Below, piece after piece: positions 31,933 to 41,713 of a stretch of DNA of 64,000 nt; within the stretch, counting starts at the first letter, position 1; each line of letters begins with the position of its first letter. A model generated the notes under the pieces. That model was not told where the DNA came from, made no database searches, and saw only the letters and a program-made list of their open reading frames with translations. A program made the position numbers and the translations under genes. The stretch is taken from assembly GCF_001729745.1 (NCBI RefSeq), contig NZ_CP017186.1, positions 744,001 to 808,000 of the forward strand. The letters are read 5' to 3'. Origin of the DNA: Enterobacter hormaechei subsp. hoffmannii. GTDB taxonomy: Bacteria; Pseudomonadota; Gammaproteobacteria; Enterobacterales; Enterobacteriaceae.

Positions 31933-32724
31933 TCAAGGCGCAACGGGTTGCCAGGATATATCGGGTCTGTACATGGTCAATGCCTGGGCTTTCCTGGCTG
32001 ACTCACCGCCGAGATTGCTCTGGTACACCTTGTCATCCTGATTGATCATAAAACTCATCACTCCTGACTGGCCGTAACTGACCGGCCAGGCGATCATTGC
32101 AAATCCTTTCTCATCCGGCAGGACGCGGAATCGGTAACCATGGTAACCCGCCCCCGACTGTGGAGGACTGAACGCCGGACCCAGTGGGCTGGGCGTTTCA
32201 CCGGGAGCGACGGGCCAGTACAGTCCATCCTTTTTACCTTCAGAACTGACTATCTTCTGCGCGTACTTTTGGTTCATCGCAAAATAGCTCTGCTGGGCAT
32301 CAACATAGGCGTGAAGCGCTTCGATGGCTGCGAGTTCGTTGCGCCCGATTTCGCGGGTCAGGATCTCTTCTGCGGCTTCCTGCATATCAAACTGCCAGCC
32401 AGATGCCGTTTTGACCACCGGGATCGGTAGCTGCCAGCCGTTATCGCCCACCACCAGGTGCGCCACGTTGCCACTGATGACGGTTTTATGATGAACGTTC
32501 CAGTCGCGCAGGAAGCGATCGACCGCATCAGGATCAACGCCTTCGGGCGGCAGGAAATCGCGCCAGTTTTCACCGAGCAAATTGTTCATCGCACTTTCGT
32601 TTTGCTCACTGATGGCGCTTGCCAGCGCACTGGTCGCCTGTTCTGGCGAACTGAACGATTGCTGTGCCATGACGGCCGCCGAGACCATGAACAACACCAT
32701 TCCACTGAGTAATTGACGTTTCAT
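31933..32724 (-). CDS. DUF2950 family exported protein
   Basis: A 263-residue protein starting at MKRQLLSGMVLFMVSAAVMA, a clear Sec signal peptide probably cut after AMA or nearby, so it is likely periplasmic. GGGAG precedes the ATG at 32724. The open frame extends 16 codons further, but that part overlaps the upstream gene and has no signal features. Motifs such as the early FSSPEQATSALASAISE and the late AFSPPQSGAGYHGYRFR and GFAMIAWPVSYGQSGVMSF fit DUF2950. Function is unknown. It follows the DUF3300 gene by about 10 bases on the same strand. DUF3300 and DUF2950 genes are often neighbours, so they probably act together. Confidence 0.85.
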   Translation of the reverse strand: MKRQLLSGMVLFMVSAAVMAQQSFSSPEQATSALASAISEQNESAMNNLLGENWRDFLPPEGVDPDAVDRFLRDWNVHHKTVISGNVAHLVVGDNGWQLPIPVVKTASGWQFDMQEAAEEILTREIGRNELAAIEALHAYVDAQQSYFAMNQKYAQKIVSSEGKKDGLYWPVAPGETPSPLGPAFSPPQSGAGYHGYRFRVLPDEKGFAMIAWPVSYGQSGVMSFMINQDDKVYQSNLGGESARKAQALTMYRPDISWQPVAP

Positions 32725-32734
32725 GTCGGCTCCC

Positions 32735-34252
32735 TTAACGATGACGGAATTCATGGCGTTCAGCGCGTTCACCAGTGAGCTGGCGCGGCTGATGTTGACG
32801 AGTAGCGAGCTGCCGGCTTTGCGCCCCGCGCTGCTGCTGGGCTTGCCAGTTCGCGGAGCGGCTGTCGTTGCCGCTCAGGGCATTGGCCCGATGCAGCCTG
32901 GCTGGCTGCAGTACCGTCTGTGAAACCCGCTTCTCCTGTCTGTGCATGTCAGTCTGATGATGTACACGCTGCGGCGTGCTCGTCCGTTTTACGGCCTGCG
33001 GCCTGGTGTCATATCCACGATAGTTATTTCGCTGCGAGATCTGCTTCAACTGTTGCGTTGAGGCCAGACGTTGAGCATCCCGCGTGGCTGTATGTACTGA
33101 GTGTGGGAGGGTTTTACCCGTTGATTTTTCCATCTGGCTGAGAGCGGCCTGGCGCTGGCTGTCGCGATTGACTGGTTTTTGCTGCGTCGCGCTTAGCCCG
33201 GTGGCTGTCTGTGTAGAGTGGAAGCGGTTAGCCAGCTGGTTATTCGGGTAAGGCACGCCTTCACGATAGGCAGGATTGTGCTGCCAGGTGTGGTTATTAC
33301 CGTTCAGGTGCTGCCCGCTGATTCTGTTGAAATTATCCACGTTGATATTGATGTTGTTATCACCGTTGCGGTTATAACCGCCGTGATTGTCCCAGTCATC
33401 ATCGTGATGATGGTGATCCCAGTCGTCGTCATCCCAGTCAATATTGCTGAAAATGGCGTAGGTTGTAGCGACCCCGAGGCTAAAACCTAATCCTTTAACC
33501 AGACTGTCAGTGAATTGCTCGCCGGGTGAGGGCGGAAGATAGACCGGCGGGTAAGCGGTGTTAGGCCAGCTACCATAAACCGTATTCGGGTTATACGTGG
33601 GAGCATACACCACCTGCGGATCGGCGGATTCAATCTTGATCACCGTTGGGCTGGTAGGCGTTGCGGTTGTCGTGGTTTTTGTCGATGCAGGTTTCGTGAC
33701 GGTGGTGACCGTCTGCTGCGGTGTGGATTGCAGCGCACCCGTTTGTTGGGCCAGCAGGCGCAGCCGCTGTACGGAATCCATCACATCTTTCGGCTGTGCA
33801 AGGAAAGCGTCTCCCAGATTTTGTACCCATGGCGGATTTTCGCCCATCAACGACATCAGCTGAGGAAACGCAACCAGGGATTTTACGCTGGGATCCCACG
33901 GCTGGGTGGCTACCGCCTGAAGGGCGGCATCACCCTGCATTTTAGGATTGTCTTTCGACCACTGCGCGGCCTGAATAACATTTGACGGGTAAGTCGACGC
34001 CATCAAGATTTGCGACAGCAGGGCATCCGGGTAAAGCGCGACAGGGGCAACCCATTGGTCGATTTGCGCCGCAGTGTAGACCGGGGCAGCGACGGGCGCA
34101 GGCTGGGCTACCGGTGCGCCAGGTTGTTGTGTAACCGGAGCAGGCGTAGCAGGCTCCGTTGCACGGCTTTTAACGTACATGACACCCGAGGCGGCAAACA
34201 ACCCCGCACTGCAAAGCAGAACAAGAAGATGTGGCTTAAAAGGCAACTTCAT
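32735..34252 (-). CDS. yacH: DUF3300 protein, YacH-like
   Basis: A 505-residue envelope protein with an N-terminal hydrophobic segment (about 8-26: HLLVLLCSAGLFAASGVMY). It then has a Pro/Ala-rich linker and the DUF3300 core (about 60-275), recognisable by AQIDQWVAPVALYPDALLSQILMAST and by the YAPTYNPNTVYGSWP motif. After it comes a striking Asp/His/Trp cluster at about 278-298 (DWDDDDWDHHHHDDDWDNH), then an Asn-rich and a Gln/Arg/His-rich tail. E. coli yacH lies at the same place between lpd and acnB and also carries DUF3300, which supports the symbol. The cluster suggests metal binding, which is untested. The tail is low complexity and variable. Confidence 0.82.
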   Translation of the reverse strand: MKLPFKPHLLVLLCSAGLFAASGVMYVKSRATEPATPAPVTQQPGAPVAQPAPVAAPVYTAAQIDQWVAPVALYPDALLSQILMASTYPSNVIQAAQWSKDNPKMQGDAALQAVATQPWDPSVKSLVAFPQLMSLMGENPPWVQNLGDAFLAQPKDVMDSVQRLRLLAQQTGALQSTPQQTVTTVTKPASTKTTTTATPTSPTVIKIESADPQVVYAPTYNPNTVYGSWPNTAYPPVYLPPSPGEQFTDSLVKGLGFSLGVATTYAIFSNIDWDDDDWDHHHHDDDWDNHGGYNRNGDNNININVDNFNRISGQHLNGNNHTWQHNPAYREGVPYPNNQLANRFHSTQTATGLSATQQKPVNRDSQRQAALSQMEKSTGKTLPHSVHTATRDAQRLASTQQLKQISQRNNYRGYDTRPQAVKRTSTPQRVHHQTDMHRQEKRVSQTVLQPARLHRANALSGNDSRSANWQAQQQRGAQSRQLATRQHQPRQLTGERAERHEFRHR

Positions 34253-34639
34253 AGATTGACTCCAACGAGACGAGTGCAGTGCCGTGAGGCGTTGCTGTTG
34301 CCGCGAGTATCATTCACTCGTGTTTTACAGTTTTGACTATTGTTGGGAAACCAACCTGAGCGTCCGGATAAAGAGTGTGAGTATTTATTACACAATTATA
34401 TCGGATAGCTGAAAAGGCGACGGGAAAGAGGACAAGATTCGCCTCGTCTCCCCGCTACACCATGCTTAACGATTCAGCAAATAATTTAATGTTGCTTTTT
34501 TGTAAACAGATTAACACTGTGCAGAAATCCTGCTATGCTGCCCGACGCGGTATCGGGCATTTACCCTACAAACTGCTGTCTCACAGGAGCGTGAAGAGAA
34601 CGCCCGCCGCATATGACAATGAGAGCGAGGAGAACCGTC
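34253..34639. promoter_or_regulatory. yacH-acnB divergent gap
   Basis: 387 bases without a convincing gene. A good sigma70 promoter for acnB is at 34511-34539 and a small hairpin (GCCCGA/TCGGGC, 34540-34558) lies at the start of the acnB leader. The yacH side (34253-34430) is AT-rich with no operator I can name. Confidence 0.6.
34511..34539 (+). promoter_or_regulatory. acnB promoter
   Basis: TTAACA (34511-34516) and TATGCT (34534-34539) are spaced by exactly 17 bases, with TGC just before the -10. The predicted start is near 34546, giving an acnB leader of about 95 bases. Confidence 0.7.
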
Positions 34640-37237
34640 GTGCTAGAAGAATACCGTAAGCACGTAGCAGAACGTGCCGCCGAGGGAATTGTACCCAAAC
34701 CTTTAGATGCAACCCAAATGGCCGCGCTCGTCGAGCTGCTGAAGAACCCGCCTGAGGGCGAAGAAGAATTCCTGTTAGATCTGCTGATCAACCGCGTACC
34801 GCCTGGCGTAGATGAAGCTGCCTACGTAAAAGCCGGATTCCTTGCTGCTATCGCCAAAGGCGAAGCCACCTCCCCACTGGTTACTCCTGAAAAAGCCATT
34901 GAACTGCTCGGCACCATGCAGGGCGGCTATAACATTCATCCGCTGATTGACGCGCTGGACAACGAAAAGCTGGCACCGATTGCTGCCAAAGCGCTCTCTT
35001 CAACGCTGCTGATGTTCGATAACTTCTACGATGTAGAAGAAAAAGCCAAAGCAGGCAACGTTTACGCGAAGCAGGTGATGCAGTCCTGGGCCGATGCCGA
35101 ATGGTTCCTGAACCGTCCTGCGCTTGCTGAAAAAATTACCGTGACCGTCTTTAAGGTTACCGGTGAAACCAACACCGATGACCTCTCTCCGGCTCCGGAC
35201 GCGTGGTCTCGTCCTGATATTCCCCTGCACGCTCTGGCGATGCTGAAAAACGCCCGTGAAGGCATCGAGCCGGATCAGCCGGGCGTAGTGGGCCCGATCA
35301 AACAGATCGAAGCGCTGCAACAAAAAGGTTTCCCGCTGGCCTACGTCGGTGACGTTGTGGGTACCGGTTCTTCCCGTAAATCTGCGACCAACTCCGTGCT
35401 GTGGTTCATGGGCGACGATATTCCGCACGTGCCGAACAAGCGCGGCGGCGGCCTGTGCCTCGGCGGCAAAATTGCACCGATCTTCTTCAACACCATGGAA
35501 GATGCGGGCGCTCTGCCAATTGAAGTGGACGTGAGCAACCTGAACATGGGCGACGTGATTGACGTTTACCCGTATAAAGGCGAAGTGCGCAACCACGAAA
35601 CCAACGAACTGTTGGCAAGCTTCGAGCTGAAAACCGACGTGCTGATCGACGAAGTGCGTGCCGGTGGCCGTATTCCGCTGATCATTGGCCGTGGCCTGAC
35701 CACCAAAGCGCGTGAAGCGCTGGGTCTGCCGCACAGTGACGTGTTCCGTCAGGCGAAAGACGTGGCGGAAAGCAATCGCGGCTTCTCACTGGCACAGAAA
35801 ATGGTCGGTCGCGCCTGCGGCGTCGCTGGTATCCGTCCTGGCGCGTACTGCGAGCCAAAAATGACCTCCGTGGGCTCTCAGGACACCACCGGTCCAATGA
35901 CCCGTGATGAACTGAAAGACCTGGCGTGCCTGGGCTTCTCTTCCGATCTGGTGATGCAGTCCTTCTGCCACACTGCGGCATATCCGAAGCCGGTTGACGT
36001 CACTACGCACCACACGCTGCCTGACTTCATTATGAACCGTGGCGGTGTCTCCCTGCGTCCGGGCGACGGCGTTATCCACTCCTGGCTGAACCGCATGCTG
36101 CTGCCGGATACCGTGGGTACCGGCGGTGACTCCCATACCCGTTTCCCGATTGGTATCTCCTTCCCTGCGGGCTCCGGTCTGGTGGCGTTTGCCGCAGCGA
36201 CCGGCGTGATGCCTCTCGACATGCCTGAATCCGTGCTGGTGCGCTTCAAAGGCAAAATGCAGCCGGGCATCACTCTGCGCGATCTGGTGCACGCAATCCC
36301 GCTGTATGCCATCAAACAGGGTCTGCTGACCGTTGAGAAGAAGGGCAAGAAAAACATCTTCTCTGGCCGCATTCTGGAAATTGAAGGTCTGCCGGATCTG
36401 AAAGTTGAGCAGGCGTTCGAGCTGACCGATGCCTCTGCCGAGCGTTCTGCGGCGGGCTGTACCATCAAGCTGAACAAAGAGCCGATTATTGAGTATCTGA
36501 CCTCCAACATCGTGCTGCTGAAGTGGATGATTGCGGAAGGCTACGGCGACCGCCGTACGCTGGAGCGTCGTATTCAGGGCATGGAAAAATGGCTGGCGGA
36601 TCCGCAGCTGCTGGAAGCTGACGCTGACGCAGAGTACGCGGCGGTGATCGACATCGATCTGGCGGATATCAAAGAGCCAATCCTGTGTGCGCCAAACGAT
36701 CCGGACGATGCGCGTCTGCTCTCTGACGTACAGGGCGATAAGATCGACGAAGTGTTCATCGGCTCTTGTATGACCAACATCGGCCACTTCCGTGCTGCCG
36801 GTAAGCTGCTGGATACTCACAAAGGCCAGCTGCCGACCCGTCTGTGGGTGGCGCCGCCAACCCGTATGGATGCGGCGCAGCTGACCGAAGAGGGCTACTA
36901 CAGCGTGTTCGGTAAGAGCGGGGCGCGTATTGAAATTCCGGGCTGCTCCCTGTGCATGGGCAACCAGGCGCGCGTGGCCGACGGTGCGACGGTGGTCTCC
37001 ACCTCCACCCGTAACTTCCCGAACCGTTTGGGTACCGGGGCGAACGTTTACCTGGCTTCTGCGGAGCTGGCAGCGGTTGCGGCGCTGATTGGCAAACTGC
37101 CAACGCCGGAAGAGTACCAGACCTTTGTGGCTCAGGTAGATAAGACGGCGGTGGACACCTATCGCTATCTGAACTTCGACCAGCTCTCTCAGTATACCGA
37201 GAAGGCTGACGGGGTGATCTTCCAGACGGCAGTATAA
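34640..37237 (+). CDS. acnB: Aconitate hydratase B
   Basis: Main exponential-phase aconitase of the TCA cycle, a 4Fe-4S enzyme interconverting citrate and isocitrate. Its apo form binds mRNA. I start at the GTG at 34640 ([16 protein letters not shown]), preceded by GAGGAGA. This gives 865 residues, the E. coli length; the open frame from 34613 adds nine unrelated residues. The N-terminal HEAT-like domain precedes the swivelling domain ([13 protein letters not shown]), which comes before the catalytic domains, the AcnB arrangement. Cluster cysteines are in GSCMTN and CSLCMGNQ near the C-terminus. Confidence 0.98.
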   Translation: MLEEYRKHVAERAAEGIVPKPLDATQMAALVELLKNPPEGEEEFLLDLLINRVPPGVDEAAYVKAGFLAAIAKGEATSPLVTPEKAIELLGTMQGGYNIHPLIDALDNEKLAPIAAKALSSTLLMFDNFYDVEEKAKAGNVYAKQVMQSWADAEWFLNRPALAEKITVTVFKVTGETNTDDLSPAPDAWSRPDIPLHALAMLKNAREGIEPDQPGVVGPIKQIEALQQKGFPLAYVGDVVGTGSSRKSATNSVLWFMGDDIPHVPNKRGGGLCLGGKIAPIFFNTMEDAGALPIEVDVSNLNMGDVIDVYPYKGEVRNHETNELLASFELKTDVLIDEVRAGGRIPLIIGRGLTTKAREALGLPHSDVFRQAKDVAESNRGFSLAQKMVGRACGVAGIRPGAYCEPKMTSVGSQDTTGPMTRDELKDLACLGFSSDLVMQSFCHTAAYPKPVDVTTHHTLPDFIMNRGGVSLRPGDGVIHSWLNRMLLPDTVGTGGDSHTRFPIGISFPAGSGLVAFAAATGVMPLDMPESVLVRFKGKMQPGITLRDLVHAIPLYAIKQGLLTVEKKGKKNIFSGRILEIEGLPDLKVEQAFELTDASAERSAAGCTIKLNKEPIIEYLTSNIVLLKWMIAEGYGDRRTLERRIQGMEKWLADPQLLEADADAEYAAVIDIDLADIKEPILCAPNDPDDARLLSDVQGDKIDEVFIGSCMTNIGHFRAAGKLLDTHKGQLPTRLWVAPPTRMDAAQLTEEGYYSVFGKSGARIEIPGCSLCMGNQARVADGATVVSTSTRNFPNRLGTGANVYLASAELAAVAALIGKLPTPEEYQTFVAQVDKTAVDTYRYLNFDQLSQYTEKADGVIFQTAV

Positions 37238-37240
37238 AAA

Positions 37241-37330
37241 CCAACCCCTCACCCCTCACCCCAAAGGGGCGAGGGGGATTTTATTCCCTCTCCCTTTGGG
37301 AGAGGGCCAGGGTGAGGGGTATTTTTTTTT
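37241..37330 (+). terminator. Long nested hairpin after acnB with CCCTCTCCC core
   Basis: The inner stem CCCTCTCCC (37286-37294), loop TTT and GGGAGAGGG (37298-37306) is enclosed by ACCCCTCACCC at the acnB side and GGGTGAGGGGT before a long T-run. It is a strong terminator made from a dispersed repeat type also seen at 44862. Confidence 0.75.
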
Positions 37331-37414
37331 ATTTTCATTCCTCCCACCTCTCCCGCTTTTTTTCTTCCTCTCTGCTGCGATAATTACCCTAATGGCTTTG
37401 CAGAGGAAAACGCT

Positions 37415-37777
37415 ATGGATTACGAATTTTTGCGCGACATCACCGGCGTGGTGAAAGTGCGAATGTCGATGGGGCACGAAGCCGTTGGACACTGGTTTAA
37501 CGAAGAGGTGAAAGAGAACCTCGCGCTGCTGGATGAAGTCGAACAGGCAGCGGAAACGGTGAAAGGCAGTGAACGCTCCTGGCAACGCGCCGGGCACGAA
37601 TACACCCTGTGGATGGATGGCGAAGAGGTGATGGTGCGTGCCAACCAGCTTGAGTTCTCGGGTGATGAGATGGAAGAGGGGATGAGCTACTACGACGAAG
37701 AGAGCCTGTCGCTGTGCGGTGTGGAAGATTTCCTGAAAGTGGTGAACGCCTACCGCGACTTTATGAAACAGAAGTAA
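37415..37777 (+). CDS. yacL: UPF0231 family protein YacL
   Basis: A 120-residue cytoplasmic protein, acidic, of unknown function, and nearly identical in length and sequence pattern to E. coli YacL ([22 protein letters not shown] at the start). No catalytic motif is apparent. It lies between acnB and the convergent speD. The hairpin CCCGAAGC/GCTTCGGG (37781-37802) follows its stop. Confidence 0.93.
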   Translation: MDYEFLRDITGVVKVRMSMGHEAVGHWFNEEVKENLALLDEVEQAAETVKGSERSWQRAGHEYTLWMDGEEVMVRANQLEFSGDEMEEGMSYYDEESLSLCGVEDFLKVVNAYRDFMKQK

Positions 37778-37780
37778 CTC

Positions 37781-37802
37781 CCCGAAGCGTCCCTGCTTCG
37801 GG
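37781..37802. terminator. Convergent hairpin between yacL and speD
   Basis: CCCGAAGC and GCTTCGGG form an 8-bp stem with a GTCCCT loop, 3 bases after the yacL stop and 6 bases past the speD stop on the other strand. There is no T-run. Confidence 0.55.
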
Positions 37803-37808
37803 CCACGA

Positions 37809-38603
37809 TTACACGGTCGGAATGTTACGGCCGTAGTAAATTTCGCGCATCTCTTTCCAGAGCAGGTCGGTAATGACCTTACGCTCTTCTTCGCTTAAAT
37901 CTTCCGGCTTCGTGTGGAACATGTAGTGCTTAAGGTCGAATTCCTTAAGTAACATTTTGGTGTGGAAGATATTTTCCTGATAGACGTTCACATCCATCAT
38001 GTCGTATAACGACTTCATGTCGTCGGACATGAAGTTCTGAATGGAGTTGATCTCATGATCGATGAAGTGCTTCATGCCGTTGATATCACGGGTAAAACCG
38101 CGTACGCGATAATCAATAGTGACGATATCGGATTCCAGCTGGTGGATTAAATAATTCAACGCATTCAGCGGTGAAATCACGCCGCAGGTCGACACCTCGA
38201 TATCCGCGCGGAAGGTACACAGTCCGCCTTCCGGGTGGCTTTCCGGGTAGGTGTGCACGCAGATATGGCTTTTATCCAGGTGGGCGACAACCACTTCTGG
38301 CAGTGGGCCGGGGTGCTCGGTTTTGTCGATAAGCTGCGGGTCAACCGGCTCTTCACTGACCAGAATGGTGACGCTTGCTCCCTGCGGCTCGTAATCCTGG
38401 CGCGCGATATTCAGGATGTTGGCGCCGATAATCGAGCAGGTCTCTGTCAGGATCTCGGTCAGACGGTTGGCGTTGTAGAGTTCATCGATATAGGCGATAT
38501 AACCATCGCGCTCTTCTGCTGTTTTGGCGTAGCAGATATCGTAAATACAAAAACTCAGGCTTTTGGTCAGATTGTTAAAGCCATGCAGTTTAAGCTTTTT
38601 CAA
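37809..38603 (-). CDS. speD: S-adenosylmethionine decarboxylase proenzyme SpeD
   Basis: Pyruvoyl enzyme that decarboxylates S-adenosylmethionine, giving the aminopropyl donor for spermidine. The 264-residue proenzyme self-cleaves between Lys111 and Ser112 ([13 protein letters not shown]); Ser112 becomes the pyruvoyl group. The start codon is TTG (38603), directly after the speE stop (TAATTG), with a very strong ribosome-binding site AAAGGAGGTGA. No ATG fits, since the sequence [19 protein letters not shown] begins at this TTG. It is second in the speE-speD operon. Confidence 0.97.
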   Translation of the reverse strand: MKKLKLHGFNNLTKSLSFCIYDICYAKTAEERDGYIAYIDELYNANRLTEILTETCSIIGANILNIARQDYEPQGASVTILVSEEPVDPQLIDKTEHPGPLPEVVVAHLDKSHICVHTYPESHPEGGLCTFRADIEVSTCGVISPLNALNYLIHQLESDIVTIDYRVRGFTRDINGMKHFIDHEINSIQNFMSDDMKSLYDMMDVNVYQENIFHTKMLLKEFDLKHYMFHTKPEDLSEEERKVITDLLWKEMREIYYGRNIPTV

Positions 38604-39473
38604 TTAGTTCACCTCCTTTGAGGACAGCGCGTCTTGCAGATATTGAGGCAACGCAAAGGCTGCGGTGTGGATCGCCGGGTTGTAGTATCGGCATTTGAGT
38701 CCGGCCTGGTGGAAGCGGGCCTGGATAATTTCGGTGGAGAGATGGCGCAGGACGTCGTTATCCGTCGCCCAGGCAAAGGTCATGATCCCGCCGTAGTAAG
38801 TGGGGATCGCCGCCTGGTAGAAGCTGACGTCAGCAAAATAGGTGCTCAGCTTACGGTGGCTATCAAGCGCTTCATCCTGTTGCAGGAAGCAAACGCCGTT
38901 TTGCGCCACAAAAATCCCGCCAGGCTTCAGGCAGCGCTTGCAGCCTTCGTAAAACGACGAGGTAAACAGCGACGCGCCGGGGCCGATAGGGTCGGTACAG
39001 TCAGAGATAATGACATCAAACGTTTGCGTGGTCTGGTTAACAAAATTGACGCCATCGTCGATAACCAGATTAAACCGCGGATCGTCATAGCTGCCAGCAT
39101 TATGGTTGGGCAGATACTGGCGGCAGAACGACACCACACCGGCGTCGATTTCCACCATGGTGATGGTTTCGACATTCTGATGGCGAGAGACTTCACGCAG
39201 CATCGCGCCGTCGCCGCCGCCGATAATCAGCACGTCCTTCGCGTGGCCGTGGGCCAGCAGCGGGACGTGGGTCATCATTTCGTGATAGATAAACTCGTCG
39301 CGCTCGGTGGTTTGCACCACGCCGTCCAGCGCCATCACGCGGCCAAAGGCGGCGTTTTCGAAGATTATCAGATCCTGATGATCGGTTTTCTCATGATAGA
39401 GCACGTTATCCACGGCAAAATACTGACCAAACTGGTCATGCAGCGTTTCTTGCCATACCGTTTTTTCGGTCAT
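38604..39473 (-). CDS. speE: Spermidine synthase SpeE
   Basis: Aminopropyltransferase making spermidine from putrescine and decarboxylated SAM, the product of the adjacent SpeD. The 289-residue protein starts at [19 protein letters not shown]. The ATG at 39473 has AAGGAGG upstream; the frame is open 8 codons further but without that spacing. Motifs are [11 protein letters not shown] (cofactor), [11 protein letters not shown] and the catalytic DCTDPIGPG. Its stop abuts the speD start with no gap. Confidence 0.97.
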   Translation of the reverse strand: MTEKTVWQETLHDQFGQYFAVDNVLYHEKTDHQDLIIFENAAFGRVMALDGVVQTTERDEFIYHEMMTHVPLLAHGHAKDVLIIGGGDGAMLREVSRHQNVETITMVEIDAGVVSFCRQYLPNHNAGSYDDPRFNLVIDDGVNFVNQTTQTFDVIISDCTDPIGPGASLFTSSFYEGCKRCLKPGGIFVAQNGVCFLQQDEALDSHRKLSTYFADVSFYQAAIPTYYGGIMTFAWATDNDVLRHLSTEIIQARFHQAGLKCRYYNPAIHTAAFALPQYLQDALSSKEVN

Positions 39474-39574
39474 GGGGAGCACCTCCTTCGTTAACATCCA
39501 TTACATCCGGCAGATGGGCGCAACACAACACCGCCGTGAAGCGGTTAGCGGGTCAACAAGGGGCGTCGGGAAGG

Positions 39575-39922
39575 TTACTTCACGTAGGCGAGCAGGCTGA
39601 GTGAATCGCGAGCCAGCGCTTTGCATTTTTTAGCAGTGGGAATGCCAATACCGCTTAAATCACGGTAGCTGTCTTCACCGAGCGCCTTCATGTCGAAGCT
39701 GTCGTAGTTGCTGAGGTCCCATTGGTTCTGCTGGGCAAAAAAGACCAGTGCGCGACGAATTTGCCCATTGGGTAAATTCTGGTAACCACAATCGTTTTTC
39801 AGAAAAACAAAAACTGCCGTCAGATCGGCCATATCTTCCGCTTCGTTTTCACTTAGCGCGTAACTGTTCGCACACATCGCCATCAGGCTGGCGAACAAAA
39901 TTGTTCTGAAAAACGTCTTCAT
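39575..39922 (-). CDS. yacC: YacC, PulS/OutS-like small exported protein
   Basis: A 115-residue protein with a Sec signal peptide ([22 protein letters not shown]) and a short helical mature domain with two cysteines (NDCGYQN and KKCKALA) likely to be bridged. Length and sequence closely follow E. coli YacC, which is grouped with the PulS/OutS pilotin family of type II secretion; a pilotin role has not been shown to my knowledge. I start at 39922. The open frame runs 96 codons upstream into cueO, but only as antisense shadow. It is divergent from cueO. Confidence 0.92.
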   Translation of the reverse strand: MKTFFRTILFASLMAMCANSYALSENEAEDMADLTAVFVFLKNDCGYQNLPNGQIRRALVFFAQQNQWDLSNYDSFDMKALGEDSYRDLSGIGIPTAKKCKALARDSLSLLAYVK

Positions 39923-40002
39923 TGCCTTTACCACTGCATCACGGAAAATTAACGTTAGCATACTTGATGCCAGGCCGACGATCTTTATTATTGCCGCCGT
40001 GC

Positions 40003-40033
40003 TTGACCTTCCGGTAAGGGGAGGGTTTATGCT
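40003..40033 (+). promoter_or_regulatory. CueR-type promoter of cueO
   Basis: TTGACC (40003-40008) and TATGCT (40028-40033) are separated by 19 bases, the overlong spacer used by MerR-family activators. The spacer contains the dyad CCTTCC...GGGGAGG expected for CueR. This predicts copper and silver induction of cueO. Confidence 0.85.
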
Positions 40034-40067
40034 CAAAAGATCGCCTGCTGGAAATAAGGAAATGCAC

Positions 40068-41627
40068 ATGCAACGTCGTGATTTTTTAAAATTTTCTGCC
40101 GCGCTGGGGGTTGCCAGCGCGTTACCGCTCTGGAGCCGCGCCGTTTTTGCCGCCGACAGACCTGCTTTACCCATACCTGAATTACTCGCCGCAGATGCCC
40201 GCAGCCGCATTCAGCTTGTGGTGCAGGCCGGTAAAACCACGTTCGGTCAGCACGCCGCCACGACGTGGGGTTATAACGGCAATTTGCTCGGCCCTGCGTT
40301 GCAGTTACGCAAAGGGAAGGCGGTGACGGTAGACATTCATAACACACTAGCGCAAGAGACCACGCTGCACTGGCATGGGCTGGAAGTCCCGGGCGAAGTG
40401 GATGGGGGGCCTCAGGGCGTCATCAGGCCTGGTGGTAAACGCAGCGTCACCTTTACTCCTGACCAGCGTGCGGCGACCTGCTGGTTCCACCCGCATCAGC
40501 ATGGCAAAACGGGCCATCAGGTGGCGATGGGGCTGGCCGGTCTGGTGCTGATTGAAGACGATGAAAGCCGCCTGCTGCGCCTGCCAAAACAGTGGGGTAT
40601 CGACGATGTCCCGGTGATTGTGCAGGACAAAAAATTCAGCGCTGACGGGCAAATTGACTATCAGCTGGACGTAATGAGCGCGGCGGTAGGCTGGTTTGGC
40701 GATACGCTGCTGACCAACGGCGCAATCTACCCGCAGCATGCCGCGCCAAAAGGCTGGCTGCGTTTACGCCTGCTAAATGGCTGTAACGCCCGCTCGCTGA
40801 ACTTCGCCACCAGCGATAAACGCCCGCTGTATGTGGTGGCAAGCGAAGGCGGCCTGCTGCCGGAACCGGTGAAGGTGAGCGAGCTGCCGATGCTGATGGG
40901 CGAGCGCTTCGAGGTGCTGGTGGATATCAGCGATGGCAAAGCGTTTGACCTGGTGACCCTGCCGGTCAGCCAGATGGGGATGGCCGTTGCGCCGTTTGAT
41001 AAACCCCATCCGGTCCTGCGCATTCAGCCGCTACAGATCGCCGCTTCCGGTACGCTGCCGGACGCCCTCACCACGCTACCCGCACTCCCGTCGCTGGACG
41101 GGCTTACGCAGCGTAAACTTCAGCTCTCCATGGACCCGATGCTCGACATGATGGGCATGCAGGCGCTGATGAAGAAGTACGGCAATCAGGCCATGGCGGG
41201 AATGCACCACGGCCAGATGATGGGCCATATGAATATGGACCACGGTAAAATTGGCGGCATGGGTCACGGCGGCCATGGTTTCGATTTCCACAACGCCAAC
41301 CGCATCAACGGCAAAGCGTTCGATATGAACACGCCCATGTTCGCCGCCACGAAAGGGCAGTTTGAACGCTGGGTAATTTCAGGCGAAGGCGACATGATGC
41401 TGCACCCGTTCCATATCCACGGCACGCAGTTCCGTATTCTCTCTGAGAACGGTAAAGCGCCGGACGCGCATCGCCGGGGCTGGAAAGATACGGTGAGGGT
41501 GGAAGGCGGTGTCAGCGAGGTGCTGGTGAAGTTCGACCACGAAGCGCCGAAAGAGTTTGCCTATATGGCCCACTGCCATCTGCTGGAGCATGAAGATACG
41601 GGGATGATGCTGGGCTTTACCGTATAA
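40068..41627 (+). CDS. cueO: Multicopper oxidase CueO
   Basis: Periplasmic cuprous oxidase for copper tolerance. The 519-residue protein has a twin-arginine signal ([20 protein letters not shown], cleavage near AVFAA), so it is exported folded by Tat. Copper ligands are in HWHG, HPHQHG, HPFHIHG and [12 protein letters not shown]. The Met/His-rich insert (about 355-408, with [14 protein letters not shown] and [19 protein letters not shown]) is the substrate-copper region and differs in detail from E. coli. The start at 40068 follows AAGGAAA. The open frame begins at 39999, but that would place the promoter inside the gene. Confidence 0.97.
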   Translation: MQRRDFLKFSAALGVASALPLWSRAVFAADRPALPIPELLAADARSRIQLVVQAGKTTFGQHAATTWGYNGNLLGPALQLRKGKAVTVDIHNTLAQETTLHWHGLEVPGEVDGGPQGVIRPGGKRSVTFTPDQRAATCWFHPHQHGKTGHQVAMGLAGLVLIEDDESRLLRLPKQWGIDDVPVIVQDKKFSADGQIDYQLDVMSAAVGWFGDTLLTNGAIYPQHAAPKGWLRLRLLNGCNARSLNFATSDKRPLYVVASEGGLLPEPVKVSELPMLMGERFEVLVDISDGKAFDLVTLPVSQMGMAVAPFDKPHPVLRIQPLQIAASGTLPDALTTLPALPSLDGLTQRKLQLSMDPMLDMMGMQALMKKYGNQAMAGMHHGQMMGHMNMDHGKIGGMGHGGHGFDFHNANRINGKAFDMNTPMFAATKGQFERWVISGEGDMMLHPFHIHGTQFRILSENGKAPDAHRRGWKDTVRVEGGVSEVLVKFDHEAPKEFAYMAHCHLLEHEDTGMMLGFTV

Positions 41628-41632
41628 AAAAA

Positions 41633-41664
41633 GCCGGGTGGCGGCTTCGCCTTACCCGGCCTAC
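41633..41664 (+). repeat. REP element
   Basis: GCCGGGTGGCGGCTTCGCC followed by TTACCCGGCCTAC is a repetitive extragenic palindrome of the type common in Enterobacter and relatives. It sits directly after cueO and forms a stem GCCGGGT/ACCCGGC. Confidence 0.8.
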
Positions 41665-41676
41665 ATAGGACACCCG

Positions 41677-41711
41677 AAAGCCCGGTATGCGTTAGCGCCA
41701 CCGGGCTTTTT
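41677..41711. terminator. Convergent terminator between cueO and gcd
   Basis: AAAGCCCGGT (41677-41686) pairs with ACCGGGCTTT, followed by Ts (41700-41711). A-rich on one side and T-rich on the other, it can work on both strands. It lies 3 bases beyond the gcd stop. Confidence 0.82.
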
Positions 41712-41713
41712 CA

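Noticed and set aside
35786..37252. A 488-codon open frame antisense to acnB, and similar long frames antisense to aceE and aceF
   Set aside because: Shadow translations of highly expressed genes; no recognisable protein features.
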